Of a DNA stretch of 64,000 nt, positions 34,850 to 43,822 are shown one piece after another. A program made the translations under genes and the position numbers. Each line of letters opens with the position of its first letter. Within the stretch, counting starts at the first letter, position 1. This DNA comes from Acetobacter garciniae (GTDB taxonomy: Bacteria > Pseudomonadota > Alphaproteobacteria > Acetobacterales > Acetobacteraceae): positions 20,768 to 84,767 of the forward strand of contig NZ_JAFVMH010000011.1 of assembly GCF_017377735.1 (NCBI RefSeq), read 5' to 3'. A model generated the notes under the pieces. That model searched no databases, was not told the origin of the DNA, and saw nothing but the letters and a program-made list of their open reading frames with translations.

Positions 34850-36268
34850 TCAGTTTCCCAAAGGGTGGTCTAGGACAATTTCGATACGCCGGTTCTGGCC
34901 GCGCCCTGCCGGGGTGGCGTTGTCGGCAACCGGATCGGCGGCGCCCATGCCGTTGGTCACGACCCGGCTGGCATCACCGATCGTCTCGCCCAGCACGGCC
35001 CCCGCTGCCTGCGCCCGTGCGCGCGAGAGTTCGAAATTGGACGGAAAACGAAGGGTGTGGATCGGCTGGTTGTCCGTATAGCCGGTCACGCTGACCTGCC
35101 CGGTTTCCGACGCCAGGGCCGTGCCGATCTTGTGCAGCAGCGGCAAAGCGCCTGTTTCGACGGCGGCCGAGCCCGAGGCGAACAGCCCCAGGTTGTTGAT
35201 CCGCACCATGGGCTGGCGCGGCGTGCCCAGAACACTGACCTGGCCTGCCGCAATTTCGGGCTGCAGGAATGTGGACAGGCGTTGCAGGATCGTCGGCCCG
35301 GCAGCGGGGGCTACCGCAGGTGGGGTGGCTGGCTGGTCACGCAGGATTTGCGGCATGGCCGCCGGCGGGGCCGAGAGGGCGGCTGAAAATGTCGTATCGG
35401 AGCGGCTGCTGAGCGAAAAAAGCGATTGCGCGAAAACAAGGCCCAGCACACCGGCGGCCAGCACGCCAACGGTCCACAGGGGAATACCACGCCCCCGGCC
35501 CCTAAAAGGCGCGTTCACCCCCTGCCAATGGGGGGACAAGGCGGCATCGCCCCGGGGTTTCTGGCGGCGGATGATTTCGTATGTCTCTTCACGCAGCCTG
35601 TCGATTTCGGACATGCCGCGCGGGGTCAGGCGGTAGCGGCCCATATACCCCAGTGAAAGGCAGAAATACATCAGTTCCAGCACGGGCAGGAAGCGGCCCG
35701 GGTTCTGCCTGATCTGTTGCAGCACATCGAAAAACCGCTCGCCCGAGCGCACTTCCTGATGAAAGGTCGAAACCAGCGAATGCTGGGCCCATATTCCCTG
35801 GCTGCCCCATGGCGTGGCCAGTATGACATCGTCCAGGCTGGCGCACAGGGCGTAATGCGCGGGCCTAAGCTGCTCCATTGGAATATCGCCCAGGCGCGCT
35901 TTTTCCTCGAACGCGCGGAGTGCGCGAACCGTGCGTTCGCGCAGTTCCGTCTGGTTGGGCGGGGTGCGCAACTGGCGTAGCCGACCCAAAAGCTGCAACA
36001 GCGGCCCCGCGGCCGATAGCAGCGGGCCGCCCCCCATCTCGATCGTCTGCGCGGCTTCGACGGTGCGCGGTCCGGGTGGCGCATCGGCCGGGGGCACAAA
36101 CGCCGTCGCCTCGGACGCACTTGCCTCGAACGGCTGGCTGAACGGGGCTCCACCGCCAAACGCAGGCGCTGCGGGCGGGGGTGTGCCCGGCTTACGCCCG
36201 CCCGGCATGGGGCGGATGATTGTCCGGTCCGAATCATCGGGTTCGGCAAATGGATTATCGCTGCTCAT
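34850..36268 (-). CDS. tssL: T6SS TssL (DotU) fused to an OmpA-type peptidoglycan-binding domain
   Basis: Inner-membrane protein of 472 aa. A variable Pro-rich leader precedes the cytoplasmic DotU domain (about 80-230; LCASLDDVILATPWG, FHQEVRSGERFF). One membrane segment (about 260-284) follows, then an OmpA/Pal-like domain (about 320-470) with VTGYTDNQPI and ELSRARAQAAG that anchors the complex to peptidoglycan. Such evolved TssL proteins make a separate TagL unnecessary, although another OmpA-domain gene exists at 53454. tssK lies just upstream, tssM downstream. Confidence 0.93.
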   Translation of the reverse strand: MSSDNPFAEPDDSDRTIIRPMPGGRKPGTPPPAAPAFGGGAPFSQPFEASASEATAFVPPADAPPGPRTVEAAQTIEMGGGPLLSAAGPLLQLLGRLRQLRTPPNQTELRERTVRALRAFEEKARLGDIPMEQLRPAHYALCASLDDVILATPWGSQGIWAQHSLVSTFHQEVRSGERFFDVLQQIRQNPGRFLPVLELMYFCLSLGYMGRYRLTPRGMSEIDRLREETYEIIRRQKPRGDAALSPHWQGVNAPFRGRGRGIPLWTVGVLAAGVLGLVFAQSLFSLSSRSDTTFSAALSAPPAAMPQILRDQPATPPAVAPAAGPTILQRLSTFLQPEIAAGQVSVLGTPRQPMVRINNLGLFASGSAAVETGALPLLHKIGTALASETGQVSVTGYTDNQPIHTLRFPSNFELSRARAQAAGAVLGETIGDASRVVTNGMGAADPVADNATPAGRGQNRRIEIVLDHPLGN

Positions 36269-36298
36269 GGTGTTCTCCCGCCCTATGGCCGTGCCATG

Positions 36299-37633
36299 TC
36301 ATCCCCGGATCGCCCACAGATCCATGCGCAGGCCGGGAAAATCGCCCGAGACATGGATCGCGAAACCGCCCGAGTTGCGCATCTGCTGCCAGTGCGGACT
36401 GTTGCGATCGAGTTCGAAATAGGTTGCCCCGGCATGAAAAGGGATCTGGCGCGGTGCGACGGGCAGCGGCCGGATGGCAATACCGGGCAGGGCAACGTTC
36501 ACCAGTTCGCGGATCTGTTCCACAGCCCCGATCTTGACCTGGGCGGGGAAAAGCCTGCGCAGGGTTTCGGTGGGCACGTCGGCCTGCACGCTCAGCACGA
36601 AATTGGCGTTCTGGAGCACGGTCCGATCGGTAATCGGCCCCACATGCACGCCATGCCTGCGTTCCTGCAGGGGAATGGCGATGGCGTTCGTTTCCATGAC
36701 CGAAGACAAGGCCCGGCGCAGATCGGCAATAACGGGGCCGAACGCGCGTTGAAGATCCTCGTGCCGATAACCGGGGTAAGCGCCGGGCCTGCGTTTCGTA
36801 TCCGTAAAGGTGGCGAGTTCGCCCGCCATCTGCACACAGGCGCTATAGAGCGTTTCGGGGTGAATGGCGAAGGCGTCGCTCCAGTGTTGCAGCAGGCCCT
36901 GCCAGCGGTTGAGCGCCTGGAGCAGCATGAAATCCGCGACTTCCGCGACCCCGCGCGTATTGGGTGCCGCAAGCCTTGTGGCCAGGGCTTCCCCGCGCTG
37001 GTTGATCATGCCCGCCAGTTCCACGATCAGCCCGGACAGCGCGCGCGAGACATGACACAGCAATGAAGGGGGTATCCACCGTTCGTCCAGCGTCACGCGC
37101 CGATCGGCGGAAACTTCGATAATCCGCGCAAGGGGAATGCACAGATAACCCGAGCGGTCATCCGTATCGAGCAGGTAGCGCAGCTTCAGCCGCCCCACCA
37201 GAATATCCGCAGGCTGGGGGGAGGCGGAATGCGTGTCATAGGCTTCGAACACGCCCGGGCTGTAGCGTCCTTCGGCCCCCGGATCGGCAGACGCGGAAAT
37301 TTCCACCGCACCGGGCTGTCGCACGGGCAGGGCCAGATGAACCAGCACGCCGCGTGCGGTATCGGGCACGTCCAGCGGTGGCGGATGATCGGCGTCACCC
37401 GGCAGGGAAAAGGTCGTTCCGTCCTCGAACACGCCTGCCGCGGCCGATAATGCGAAACGGCCCGTTCCCAGAAGGTCCTGGTCCGTCGTCATCTGTGTCA
37501 GGCCCCAGCCATGGGGCTGTAATCCGGCCAGTCTGGCGCGTAGCCCGGCTTCCAGCCAGCGATCCTGCTGCTGGAAATGCTGGGAGCGGATGAACATGCC
37601 TTCCTGCCAGATCACACGATTGGTCCAGCTCAT
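36299..37633 (-). CDS. tssK: T6SS baseplate protein TssK (ImpJ)
   Basis: Baseplate-to-membrane-complex adaptor of 444 aa. ATG 37633 gives MSWTNRVIWQEGMFIRSQHF, the characteristic TssK start (VxWxEGMFLxPQHFQ), and QQQDRWLE; the frame upstream is an fha shadow. The C-terminal shell-binding region includes HVSGDFPGLRMDLWAI. It lies between fha and tssL in the impI-J-K-L-M order known from Rhizobium. Confidence 0.93.
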   Translation of the reverse strand: MSWTNRVIWQEGMFIRSQHFQQQDRWLEAGLRARLAGLQPHGWGLTQMTTDQDLLGTGRFALSAAAGVFEDGTTFSLPGDADHPPPLDVPDTARGVLVHLALPVRQPGAVEISASADPGAEGRYSPGVFEAYDTHSASPQPADILVGRLKLRYLLDTDDRSGYLCIPLARIIEVSADRRVTLDERWIPPSLLCHVSRALSGLIVELAGMINQRGEALATRLAAPNTRGVAEVADFMLLQALNRWQGLLQHWSDAFAIHPETLYSACVQMAGELATFTDTKRRPGAYPGYRHEDLQRAFGPVIADLRRALSSVMETNAIAIPLQERRHGVHVGPITDRTVLQNANFVLSVQADVPTETLRRLFPAQVKIGAVEQIRELVNVALPGIAIRPLPVAPRQIPFHAGATYFELDRNSPHWQQMRNSGGFAIHVSGDFPGLRMDLWAIRG

Positions 37634-37679
37634 GATTGCGTGTGCTCCATCTGGCAGGACTGCCCTGTCTGTTCGTCTT

Positions 37680-39191
37680 TCATGGCGTTCCCCGATCCTG
37701 GATGTCCTGAAGCGCTGTTTCGTAGGCGCGGGCGAAGGCCTGTCCGAACACGGCGTCGAAATTATCGGCCAGCCCGTTCGTGACCGTTCTGTATTCTTTC
37801 TCGAAACTGTCGAAGGCACGGGCCTTTTTCTGCGCTGGCAGCAGGGCCATGCCACCTGCCTCGTCCGCGCTGGCCCGCAGGCGCGCGGGGTCCAGGCGGG
37901 CCATCACGGCGCGGACCCCGTCCTGCATGGCCGCCATCGTCGCCAGTTCGTGCAGGCGCATATCGCGCAGCGTATCGCCCACCGCCACGTCCGGGCGCAT
38001 GTCCACCCGGCGGCCCAGCCCCAGCAGCGCGCACAGGGCATCGTCATCATGGGCGGAAAATTTCAGCGGGTTGTTGCCCCGTGCGCGGATCATGGTCTGT
38101 TCGATACGGAATTCGCCCTTGATGGTCGCGCGCGCGATCAGGGCCTGCCGCAGGCCGGACACCATGGCGCGAAAGGTCGCACCGATCTCGCCCATAAGGG
38201 CTTGTGGGTCGGCAGGGGCGGGCATGTCGCTTAATCCGGCCCCTGCCAGAAAGGCGCTCATCAGATCACCCCCGGCCGTTACCGCAGCGTGGGGGGCTGT
38301 CGCAGGTGCAACCGGGGCCACGGGCCTGTCAGCCCTATCCGCCGGTTCGACAAAGGGGTTGCCCTGCGCAGCCCCCTGACTGAAACCGACCGGATCGTCG
38401 ATGGCAAAATCATCGTTGTTCGTATCCTGGGGCGAAGCTGTGCCATCCGGCGTGTCTGGTGCTGGCGCAGGCGTGGCCGATGGGGCAGGAGGTGGCGCAA
38501 TGGGCGAGAGATCCCAGTCGTCATCATCGGGCAGCAATATGCGGGCGGGCGGGGGTGCGAACGCATCCCCAAAGGCGGGTATGTGATCGGCAATGGCGGC
38601 TGGTTCGATGAAGTCGGGCGAGGATGTCGGAGGGCTGAAATCGTCCGGCAGGATGACAGGGGCGGGCTGCGGGGGCGCACCGAACAGCGGATCGGCATTC
38701 CCGAACGCCTGCTCTATAAAGGCACTGTCCCGCGCGGGCTCACCGGGGGCGGATGACGGGGTGCCGAACAGCGCATCGGTGAACGGATCGTCCAGCGGGG
38801 AGGGGCCGTTTCCACCGGGCGTCAGACCGAGCGGCGGGGCAGGATAGTCTTCCTGCCCTGCGGGCGCGTAGGCGGCAGGGGCGATCTGGGCTTCGATCTC
38901 GTAGGTGCCGATACGGATACGGTCACCAGTGCGCAACTCGCGGATCGTGCCGTGGCCGAGGGGGGCAGCGCCGTCATTGACGAAGGTGCCGTTGGTGCTG
39001 ATATCGGCCACCGCCCAGCCGCCCTGATGAAAGGCGATAATACAGTGCCGTTTGGACAGATGCCGTTCGGGGTCGGCCAGAACCCAGTCATTGTCGGGCC
39101 CACGCCCGATGCGCAGTTCACCACCGGTTACGTGCCGTGTTTCTGGGTACACGGCATCGGGGCAGCGCAGTACGGTCAGTGTCAGGGTCAT
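37680..39191 (-). CDS. T6SS FHA-domain protein (TagH/ImpI)
   Basis: Scaffold protein of 503 aa. The N-terminal FHA domain (about 20-100) has the phosphothreonine-binding motifs GRGPDNDWVL, LSKRHC and STNGTFVND. A long, low-complexity Pro/Asp/Ala linker (about 115-310) follows, then a conserved C-terminal domain (about 330-500; DLMSAFLAGAGL and NPLKFSAHDDDALCAL) typical of T6SS FHA proteins. In studied systems phosphorylation of the FHA protein by PpkA activates T6SS and PppA reverses this. The frame overlaps the upstream gene by four bases (ATGA). Confidence 0.92.
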   Translation of the reverse strand: MTLTLTVLRCPDAVYPETRHVTGGELRIGRGPDNDWVLADPERHLSKRHCIIAFHQGGWAVADISTNGTFVNDGAAPLGHGTIRELRTGDRIRIGTYEIEAQIAPAAYAPAGQEDYPAPPLGLTPGGNGPSPLDDPFTDALFGTPSSAPGEPARDSAFIEQAFGNADPLFGAPPQPAPVILPDDFSPPTSSPDFIEPAAIADHIPAFGDAFAPPPARILLPDDDDWDLSPIAPPPAPSATPAPAPDTPDGTASPQDTNNDDFAIDDPVGFSQGAAQGNPFVEPADRADRPVAPVAPATAPHAAVTAGGDLMSAFLAGAGLSDMPAPADPQALMGEIGATFRAMVSGLRQALIARATIKGEFRIEQTMIRARGNNPLKFSAHDDDALCALLGLGRRVDMRPDVAVGDTLRDMRLHELATMAAMQDGVRAVMARLDPARLRASADEAGGMALLPAQKKARAFDSFEKEYRTVTNGLADNFDAVFGQAFARAYETALQDIQDRGTP

Positions 39192-39799
39192 GCGGTCTCC
39201 ATCGGTAGGCGACCGGCGCCACCTGTTGCGATATCCTGTGCGGAACGAAGGAAGAATGTCAGACGTGTGTCGCGCTTCTCGGCATTGCCCCGGACTGCCG
39301 CCAGGGCTACGGCGCTGGCCACGGCCGTTCCCGCCAGATGGGCGGCGGGGGGCACAGGTGGGGTGCGCGGCGGGGTGATGGATGCACCGCTCCAGAACGC
39401 GGCCAGTGCTGCCCAGGATTCCGGGCTTTGCAGACCGGCTTTGCGGGCTGCCTCCATGGCCTGGCGGCCCGTATCCTCATCGGGTTGACGCACCCAGTTT
39501 TCAGTCAGGCTGCGGGCGGCCAGCGTGGCCTCGGGCAGCGTGGCAGGTGCGCTATGCCGCGCGCACATGCAGGCCCACCACACAGCTTCGCGCCGGGGCA
39601 GGGCATAAGCCAGCAAACGCGCGGCCTCCGCCGCCCGGCCCGATGCGACCAATGCCGAAAGCACCTGTTCGAGCGTATCGGCGCGAATGGCGCTGGCCGC
39701 GATTTCGTCTGCCATGCCGCTCAGTTCCAGCACATCGGGCAGATTCGCTCCGGCCAGTTTGCTTGGTGTGCGGGGCGGCATTACGCTGGGGTCCGCCAT
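39188..39799 (-). CDS. T6SS-associated protein of unknown function (DUF6931-like)
   Basis: Predicted cytoplasmic, Ala-rich helical protein of about 203 aa, MADPSVMPPRTPSKLAGANL at the start and TRLTFFLRSAQDIATG near the end. No catalytic motif or membrane segment is seen. It sits between vgrG and fha with overlaps on both sides (the second ATG of the frame overlaps the vgrG stop region), so it is translated with the T6SS block. It resembles proteins grouped as DUF6931, an assignment from memory. A role with VgrG or FHA is possible from position only. Confidence 0.65.
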   Translation of the reverse strand: MADPSVMPPRTPSKLAGANLPDVLELSGMADEIAASAIRADTLEQVLSALVASGRAAEAARLLAYALPRREAVWWACMCARHSAPATLPEATLAARSLTENWVRQPDEDTGRQAMEAARKAGLQSPESWAALAAFWSGASITPPRTPPVPPAAHLAGTAVASAVALAAVRGNAEKRDTRLTFFLRSAQDIATGGAGRLPMETA

Positions 39800-41643
39800 C
39801 ATGAATTGATCATGGTGACACCGCCGGACAGTTGCAGGAGCGCCTGCCCGGAAATGCTCACCTGAGCGGATTCGACGGTAATTCCCGCAGCCGTCAGCTG
39901 CATTTTGCTTGCCCCGATACTGAGCGTGATGCCCGAAGGGTCGATCACGACCGCACTGTCCCCCACTTGCAGGGTGATGGACTGCGCGGCCTTGCAGTCC
40001 ATGCTGCCGGCGCTGACATCGACCGACAGATTGCCCTGCGATACGGTGGTGGCGTGATCGCCGCGGACCGTATCCGTCTTGCTGCCGTCGATCTGCACAG
40101 TCTCATCATGCGTGACGGTGACGGAGCGGTCGTTTTCCACTTCCACGACAAGGTCGCGCTCGGCATGCAGCAGGATTTCCTCCCGCCCCCTGGCGTCATC
40201 GACCGAGAATTCGCTGAAATTCGCCCGCCCGCCATCCATCGAGCGCGAACGCCATCCGCTGCGGGTTTTTTCCGCCGCGGGAAAGATCGGGGCATTGCGG
40301 GCATTGTAAAGGCCCCCGACAGCCACGGGCCGGTTCACGTCCCCTTCAAGGAACGCGATCGCCACCTCGGTCCCTACCCGCGGGATGTGCTGCATCCCCC
40401 ACCCATTGCCAGCCCAGGGGTGCATGACACGCACCCATAGCGTCTTGTCCGCCGCGATGTCGCGCATATGATCGGACGGGAACTGCACCTTGATCCGGCC
40501 CAGGTCGTCGGTATGCACTTCCTCGCCCTGCGGCCCGATCACCAGCGCACTATACAGCCCGGCCATGACGGGGGGGGAACAGTCATGATCCGGGCGATAG
40601 GCCACAGCGGTGCGGAAGGCCGTCAGGCTCATGCCGACAGCACCGCCCTGCTGGCCGTTGGATACGTCGTAGCTCAGGGTCCGGACGACGTATTCCGTGC
40701 TGCCGCCGCCCGCGAACGGGTCGCGTTGCAGAATGAACCTGCCCCCCGCGAAAAAAGCCGGCGCCTGTCCGCTGCCTTCGTAAAGTTCGGCAACCGCTTC
40801 GGCCGCCTGCATCCGCGTCTTGACCACACCGGCAACGCCGCCGCGTGTGTCGCGCGTTGCGGGCCAGAGGTAATGCACGCGGCTTTCAGCCCCCGACGCC
40901 TTCAGCAAGGTGGATTCGTCCGCCTGCAAGGTGCCGACCGAGGCGGTGTCGGTTGCAGGATCGTAATCCGCGGCACCGACCCGCCCCGTAACGGTCTGGT
41001 CCGCCCGGTCCCAGTCCTGGATTACGCCCAGGCCGGGGGTAACCTGATCCAGCGGCAAGGCATGCGGGTCCATGGCGGGAAAAGCGGTGTTGGCATCGGC
41101 CAGAATCAGGCGATGGCCATATTCATCATGAATGAAGAAATAGAAAATTCCGCAATCCTGCAGAATTCTGTGCAGGAAATTCAAATAGGATTCGTTGAAC
41201 TGGACAATGTAGTCCCGCGCTGCATAGTCGAGCGTGAGGCGGCTGTCACAGGTGATTCCGAAATCCGATAGAATTTGCAAGGCGATTTGGGGCACAGACA
41301 TCTGCTGATAGAAGCGGCAGTCGTTCGTCTGGCCCAGAAACCACAGGCGCGGCACGACGGTCAGCCTGTAGGACCACAGAGTATCGCCCTGCATGGGATC
41401 CTGCACGACGGATGAGACAATACCGTTGATATAGCGCGCAGGCGCCCCACCACCGCGAGGGCGCGCGACCTGAATGCTGACCGACTGGTCCAGAAGCTGG
41501 TCAGCGTCGAGACGCTCCGCCCCGGAATGAAGATGGACCTGGTACGTGAAAGGACGGCTCAGCTCCTCGGTGCCATGCACGCTTGCGACGCCGAATGGCG
41601 CATCACTCAAAGGCGTAACAATGGAGAGAAGATCAAGATCCAT
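39799..41643 (-). CDS. tssI: T6SS spike protein VgrG (TssI)
   Basis: Trimeric tip protein of 614 aa. The gp27-like base (about 1-380) contains VHGTEELSRPFTYQVHLHSG near the start and NFLHRILQDCGIFYFF. The gp5-like OB domain and needle follow (VQFPSDHMRD, WVRVMHPWAGNGWGMQHIPR, GTEVAIAFLEGDVNRP). The repeated beta-prism needle ends in GQALLQLSGGVTMINS with no fused effector domain. I took ATG 41643; the longer frame would run through the upstream dyad. The PAAR tip gene is at the far end of the other block (52143). It is the first gene of the tssI-to-pppA unit. Confidence 0.94.
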   Translation of the reverse strand: MDLDLLSIVTPLSDAPFGVASVHGTEELSRPFTYQVHLHSGAERLDADQLLDQSVSIQVARPRGGGAPARYINGIVSSVVQDPMQGDTLWSYRLTVVPRLWFLGQTNDCRFYQQMSVPQIALQILSDFGITCDSRLTLDYAARDYIVQFNESYLNFLHRILQDCGIFYFFIHDEYGHRLILADANTAFPAMDPHALPLDQVTPGLGVIQDWDRADQTVTGRVGAADYDPATDTASVGTLQADESTLLKASGAESRVHYLWPATRDTRGGVAGVVKTRMQAAEAVAELYEGSGQAPAFFAGGRFILQRDPFAGGGSTEYVVRTLSYDVSNGQQGGAVGMSLTAFRTAVAYRPDHDCSPPVMAGLYSALVIGPQGEEVHTDDLGRIKVQFPSDHMRDIAADKTLWVRVMHPWAGNGWGMQHIPRVGTEVAIAFLEGDVNRPVAVGGLYNARNAPIFPAAEKTRSGWRSRSMDGGRANFSEFSVDDARGREEILLHAERDLVVEVENDRSVTVTHDETVQIDGSKTDTVRGDHATTVSQGNLSVDVSAGSMDCKAAQSITLQVGDSAVVIDPSGITLSIGASKMQLTAAGITVESAQVSISGQALLQLSGGVTMINS

Positions 41644-41683
41644 CGATCGGTTGTCCGTCCAGATTGAGAAGTGCGCGCGCCGT

Positions 41684-41701
41684 GTCCCCTGTTTAGGGGA
41701 C
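41684..41701. promoter_or_regulatory. GTCCCC dyad, copy 2 (vgrG side)
   Basis: GTCCCCT-GTTT-AGGGGAC, perfect seven-base arms with a four-base spacer, followed by TTGCAC. It lies 41-58 bases before the vgrG start codon. Confidence 0.6.
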
Positions 41702-41857
41702 TTGCACACACAGTATTGGAGAGTATAGAGATCAACAGCGACGCGGAAAAGGGGAAAAATAAAAGTTCTTGAAAAAAATAAAGATAATAAAACGATCTTT
41801 CATAAATGCAGTTTTATCGCTGCCAGAGCCGGGAGTCTGGCCTGTGCGTGCCGTCCT

Positions 41858-41875
41858 GTCCCCTGTTCTGGGGAC
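41858..41875. promoter_or_regulatory. GTCCCC dyad, copy 3 (tpsB side)
   Basis: GTCCCC-TGTTCT-GGGGAC, six-base perfect arms, followed by TTGCGC. The core and the following TTGC match copy 2. It is 165 bases upstream of the tpsB start. Confidence 0.6.
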
Positions 41876-42040
41876 TTGCGCCCGCATTCGTGGGATGTCA
41901 GACTCGTTTTGTCATGAAACTGTGGAACATCTCGTTATTTTTTATGCCGCGCGTATAGAGTCCAGTATATCTGGCATTTTTTCTTGCATGTTCTTTGCTG
42001 TTGACGGGTTATTTCTTTTTCGAGGCGGGCAGGTGGTGTA

Positions 42041-43774
42041 GTGTCGAAGGGTGAACATGCAGTCTGGCGGACATGGCTGGGGGTTGGGTCTGTCGTGCTG
42101 TTTCCCGTCTCGTCAGCCTTGGCGCAGCCGTCATTGCCCGTGCTTGAGACATCACCCATTCCAACGGAGCCACCCCCGGCACAGCTTGGTGCGGGACATG
42201 CGCTGCCGGTCGTCCGCGAGGTGGAGCGCGAAGGCAGGCTGCCATCGCTTTCCCTGTCCGTAAGATCGGTATCGTTTGTCGGCGCCGATGCTTTCCCGCT
42301 TTCTGTCCTGAACGGGATCGCAAAGGATCTTGCGCATCGCCGTGTTACGCTGGCCGTAATCGAACAGACACGCCTTGCCGTGGTCAGGCTTTATCGCGAC
42401 CATGGTTTTCTGCTGTCAACCGTATCGATGACCATCGATCGGCAGGCCAATGTTCACTTCGTGGTGACAGAAGGCTACATTGCCTCGGTCCGGCTGGCGC
42501 ATGACATCGGACCTGCCGGTGCCAAGGTATTGGCCCTGCTCGAGCACCTGGTCGATCGCAGGCCTTTGGCAAACGCGGAAATGGAGCGCTGGCTGCTTCT
42601 TGCGCAGCAGGTTTCTGGCGTCAGGCTGCGTGCCGTGCTGCAGAATGCAAACCGTGAACCCGGCGCGCTGACGCTGATTGCCGATGTCAGTCGCCAGGCC
42701 GTATCGGCCATGATATCGGCCGATAATCGCGGGTATGAAAATACCGGACCGGAAGAAGCGCTGGTGGTGGTCCACCTCAACAGCTTTACGTCGCTGGGTG
42801 AACGGACGGACCTTGTCTATTACCATACGGCTGGAAATACGGATAATTTCGGGCAGTTATCCGAAAATATCTTTCTGGGTTCGAGCGGTCTCCAGTTTCA
42901 TGCCTATGGTGGCATGGGCCGTGCTGCACCTTCGGGCGTGCTGCGCGAAATCGACTATCATAGCCAGGTCGTAAGCTTTGGCGGTTCACTGGATTACCCC
43001 GTTCTGCTGGGGCGCAGGCAGGCGCTGACAACCCGGCTCAGCCTGGATGGGCGGGATGTCGCGATTTCCGTCGGGCCGGCGGGGCTTAGCCAGGACAGCA
43101 TGCGTGTCGCGCGGGCCAATGCCAGTTACGCCTGGCAGGACCTGTGGTTCGGCAACACCCTGGCAGGCACGAGCACGGTCGATATCACCGGATCGCAGGG
43201 GCTTCCCTTCATGGGGAGTTCGGCGAACGGGCGCAGTGCGCCACCGGGTGGGCGCAATAACGCGCGCTTCGATTTTCGAAAAATCTCCCTGTCCATTTCG
43301 CGCACCCAGGCGCTTTTCATGCCGTGGCAGGGCGCGCTGGTCGCGTTCCGCGGTGCGGCGGGCGGACAATACACCCCCTCCATCCTGCCAACGGCGGAAG
43401 AATTTTACCTGGGCGGGCAATCCTTTACGCGCGGCTATTATTCCGGGCAGGTAGCGGGCGACAAGACGGCCTATGCGACTGCCGAACTCCAGTTGAACAC
43501 CACGGCAAATGTCGAGCTGTTTCAAAGAAATCTCGATATCCGGTCACAGTTATACGGGTTTTACGACTGGGGCCAGGCCTGGTCGAACCAGGCGGGCGGC
43601 AGCAATCCGCGCCTGGCCTCCGCCGGAGTGGGGGTGAAGGTCGGTTTTGGACATAATTTCCAGATGCAGGGGGAATTCGTCCATCGCATGGCGACAGAGG
43701 TGGAGTATGAGGGCCTGGGTGCGCAATCGCTGGGACATACGATGTTCTATTGGGGGGCGACGGTACTCTATTGA
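42041..43774 (+). CDS. Two-partner secretion transporter TpsB (ShlB/FhaC/HecB family)
   Basis: Outer-membrane Omp85-superfamily pore of 577 aa that exports a TpsA partner. A signal peptide (about 1-28, cleavage after ALA) is followed by a Pro-rich linker, POTRA domains (about 65-215; SVSFVGADAFPLSVL, YRDHGFLLSTVSMTI) and a 16-strand barrel whose later part has FYLGGQSFTRGYYSG, close to the VRGY/F motif of the family. The last residue is an aromatic (TVLY), as required for barrel assembly. Translation starts at GTG 42041 after GGCAGG. It heads the plus-strand unit tpsB-tpsA-CHAT-kinase lying between two oppositely transcribed T6SS blocks. Confidence 0.9.
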   Translation: MSKGEHAVWRTWLGVGSVVLFPVSSALAQPSLPVLETSPIPTEPPPAQLGAGHALPVVREVEREGRLPSLSLSVRSVSFVGADAFPLSVLNGIAKDLAHRRVTLAVIEQTRLAVVRLYRDHGFLLSTVSMTIDRQANVHFVVTEGYIASVRLAHDIGPAGAKVLALLEHLVDRRPLANAEMERWLLLAQQVSGVRLRAVLQNANREPGALTLIADVSRQAVSAMISADNRGYENTGPEEALVVVHLNSFTSLGERTDLVYYHTAGNTDNFGQLSENIFLGSSGLQFHAYGGMGRAAPSGVLREIDYHSQVVSFGGSLDYPVLLGRRQALTTRLSLDGRDVAISVGPAGLSQDSMRVARANASYAWQDLWFGNTLAGTSTVDITGSQGLPFMGSSANGRSAPPGGRNNARFDFRKISLSISRTQALFMPWQGALVAFRGAAGGQYTPSILPTAEEFYLGGQSFTRGYYSGQVAGDKTAYATAELQLNTTANVELFQRNLDIRSQLYGFYDWGQAWSNQAGGSNPRLASAGVGVKVGFGHNFQMQGEFVHRMATEVEYEGLGAQSLGHTMFYWGATVLY

Positions 43775-43822
43775 AATCATTTCTGCCCCCGATTGAACGA
43801 TACCGGCACGCGCGGAGAACCT

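Larger units (their letters stand above)
41644..42040. other. AT-rich divergent regulatory region of vgrG and tpsB
   Basis: Nearly 400 bases, markedly more AT-rich than the flanking genes. It holds two nearly identical GTCCCC dyads, one close to each gene. A 90-codon frame (41769-42041) spans one dyad but has a poor start context and is not accepted. On the minus strand TATACT about 70 bases before vgrG is a possible -10 element. The region must carry both divergent promoters. Confidence 0.55.

Noticed and set aside
41769..42041. 90-codon frame MKKIKIIKRS... between vgrG and tpsB
   Set aside because: It spans a GTCCCC dyad, shows no coding bias and runs up to the tpsB start; the region is better explained as a divergent promoter.
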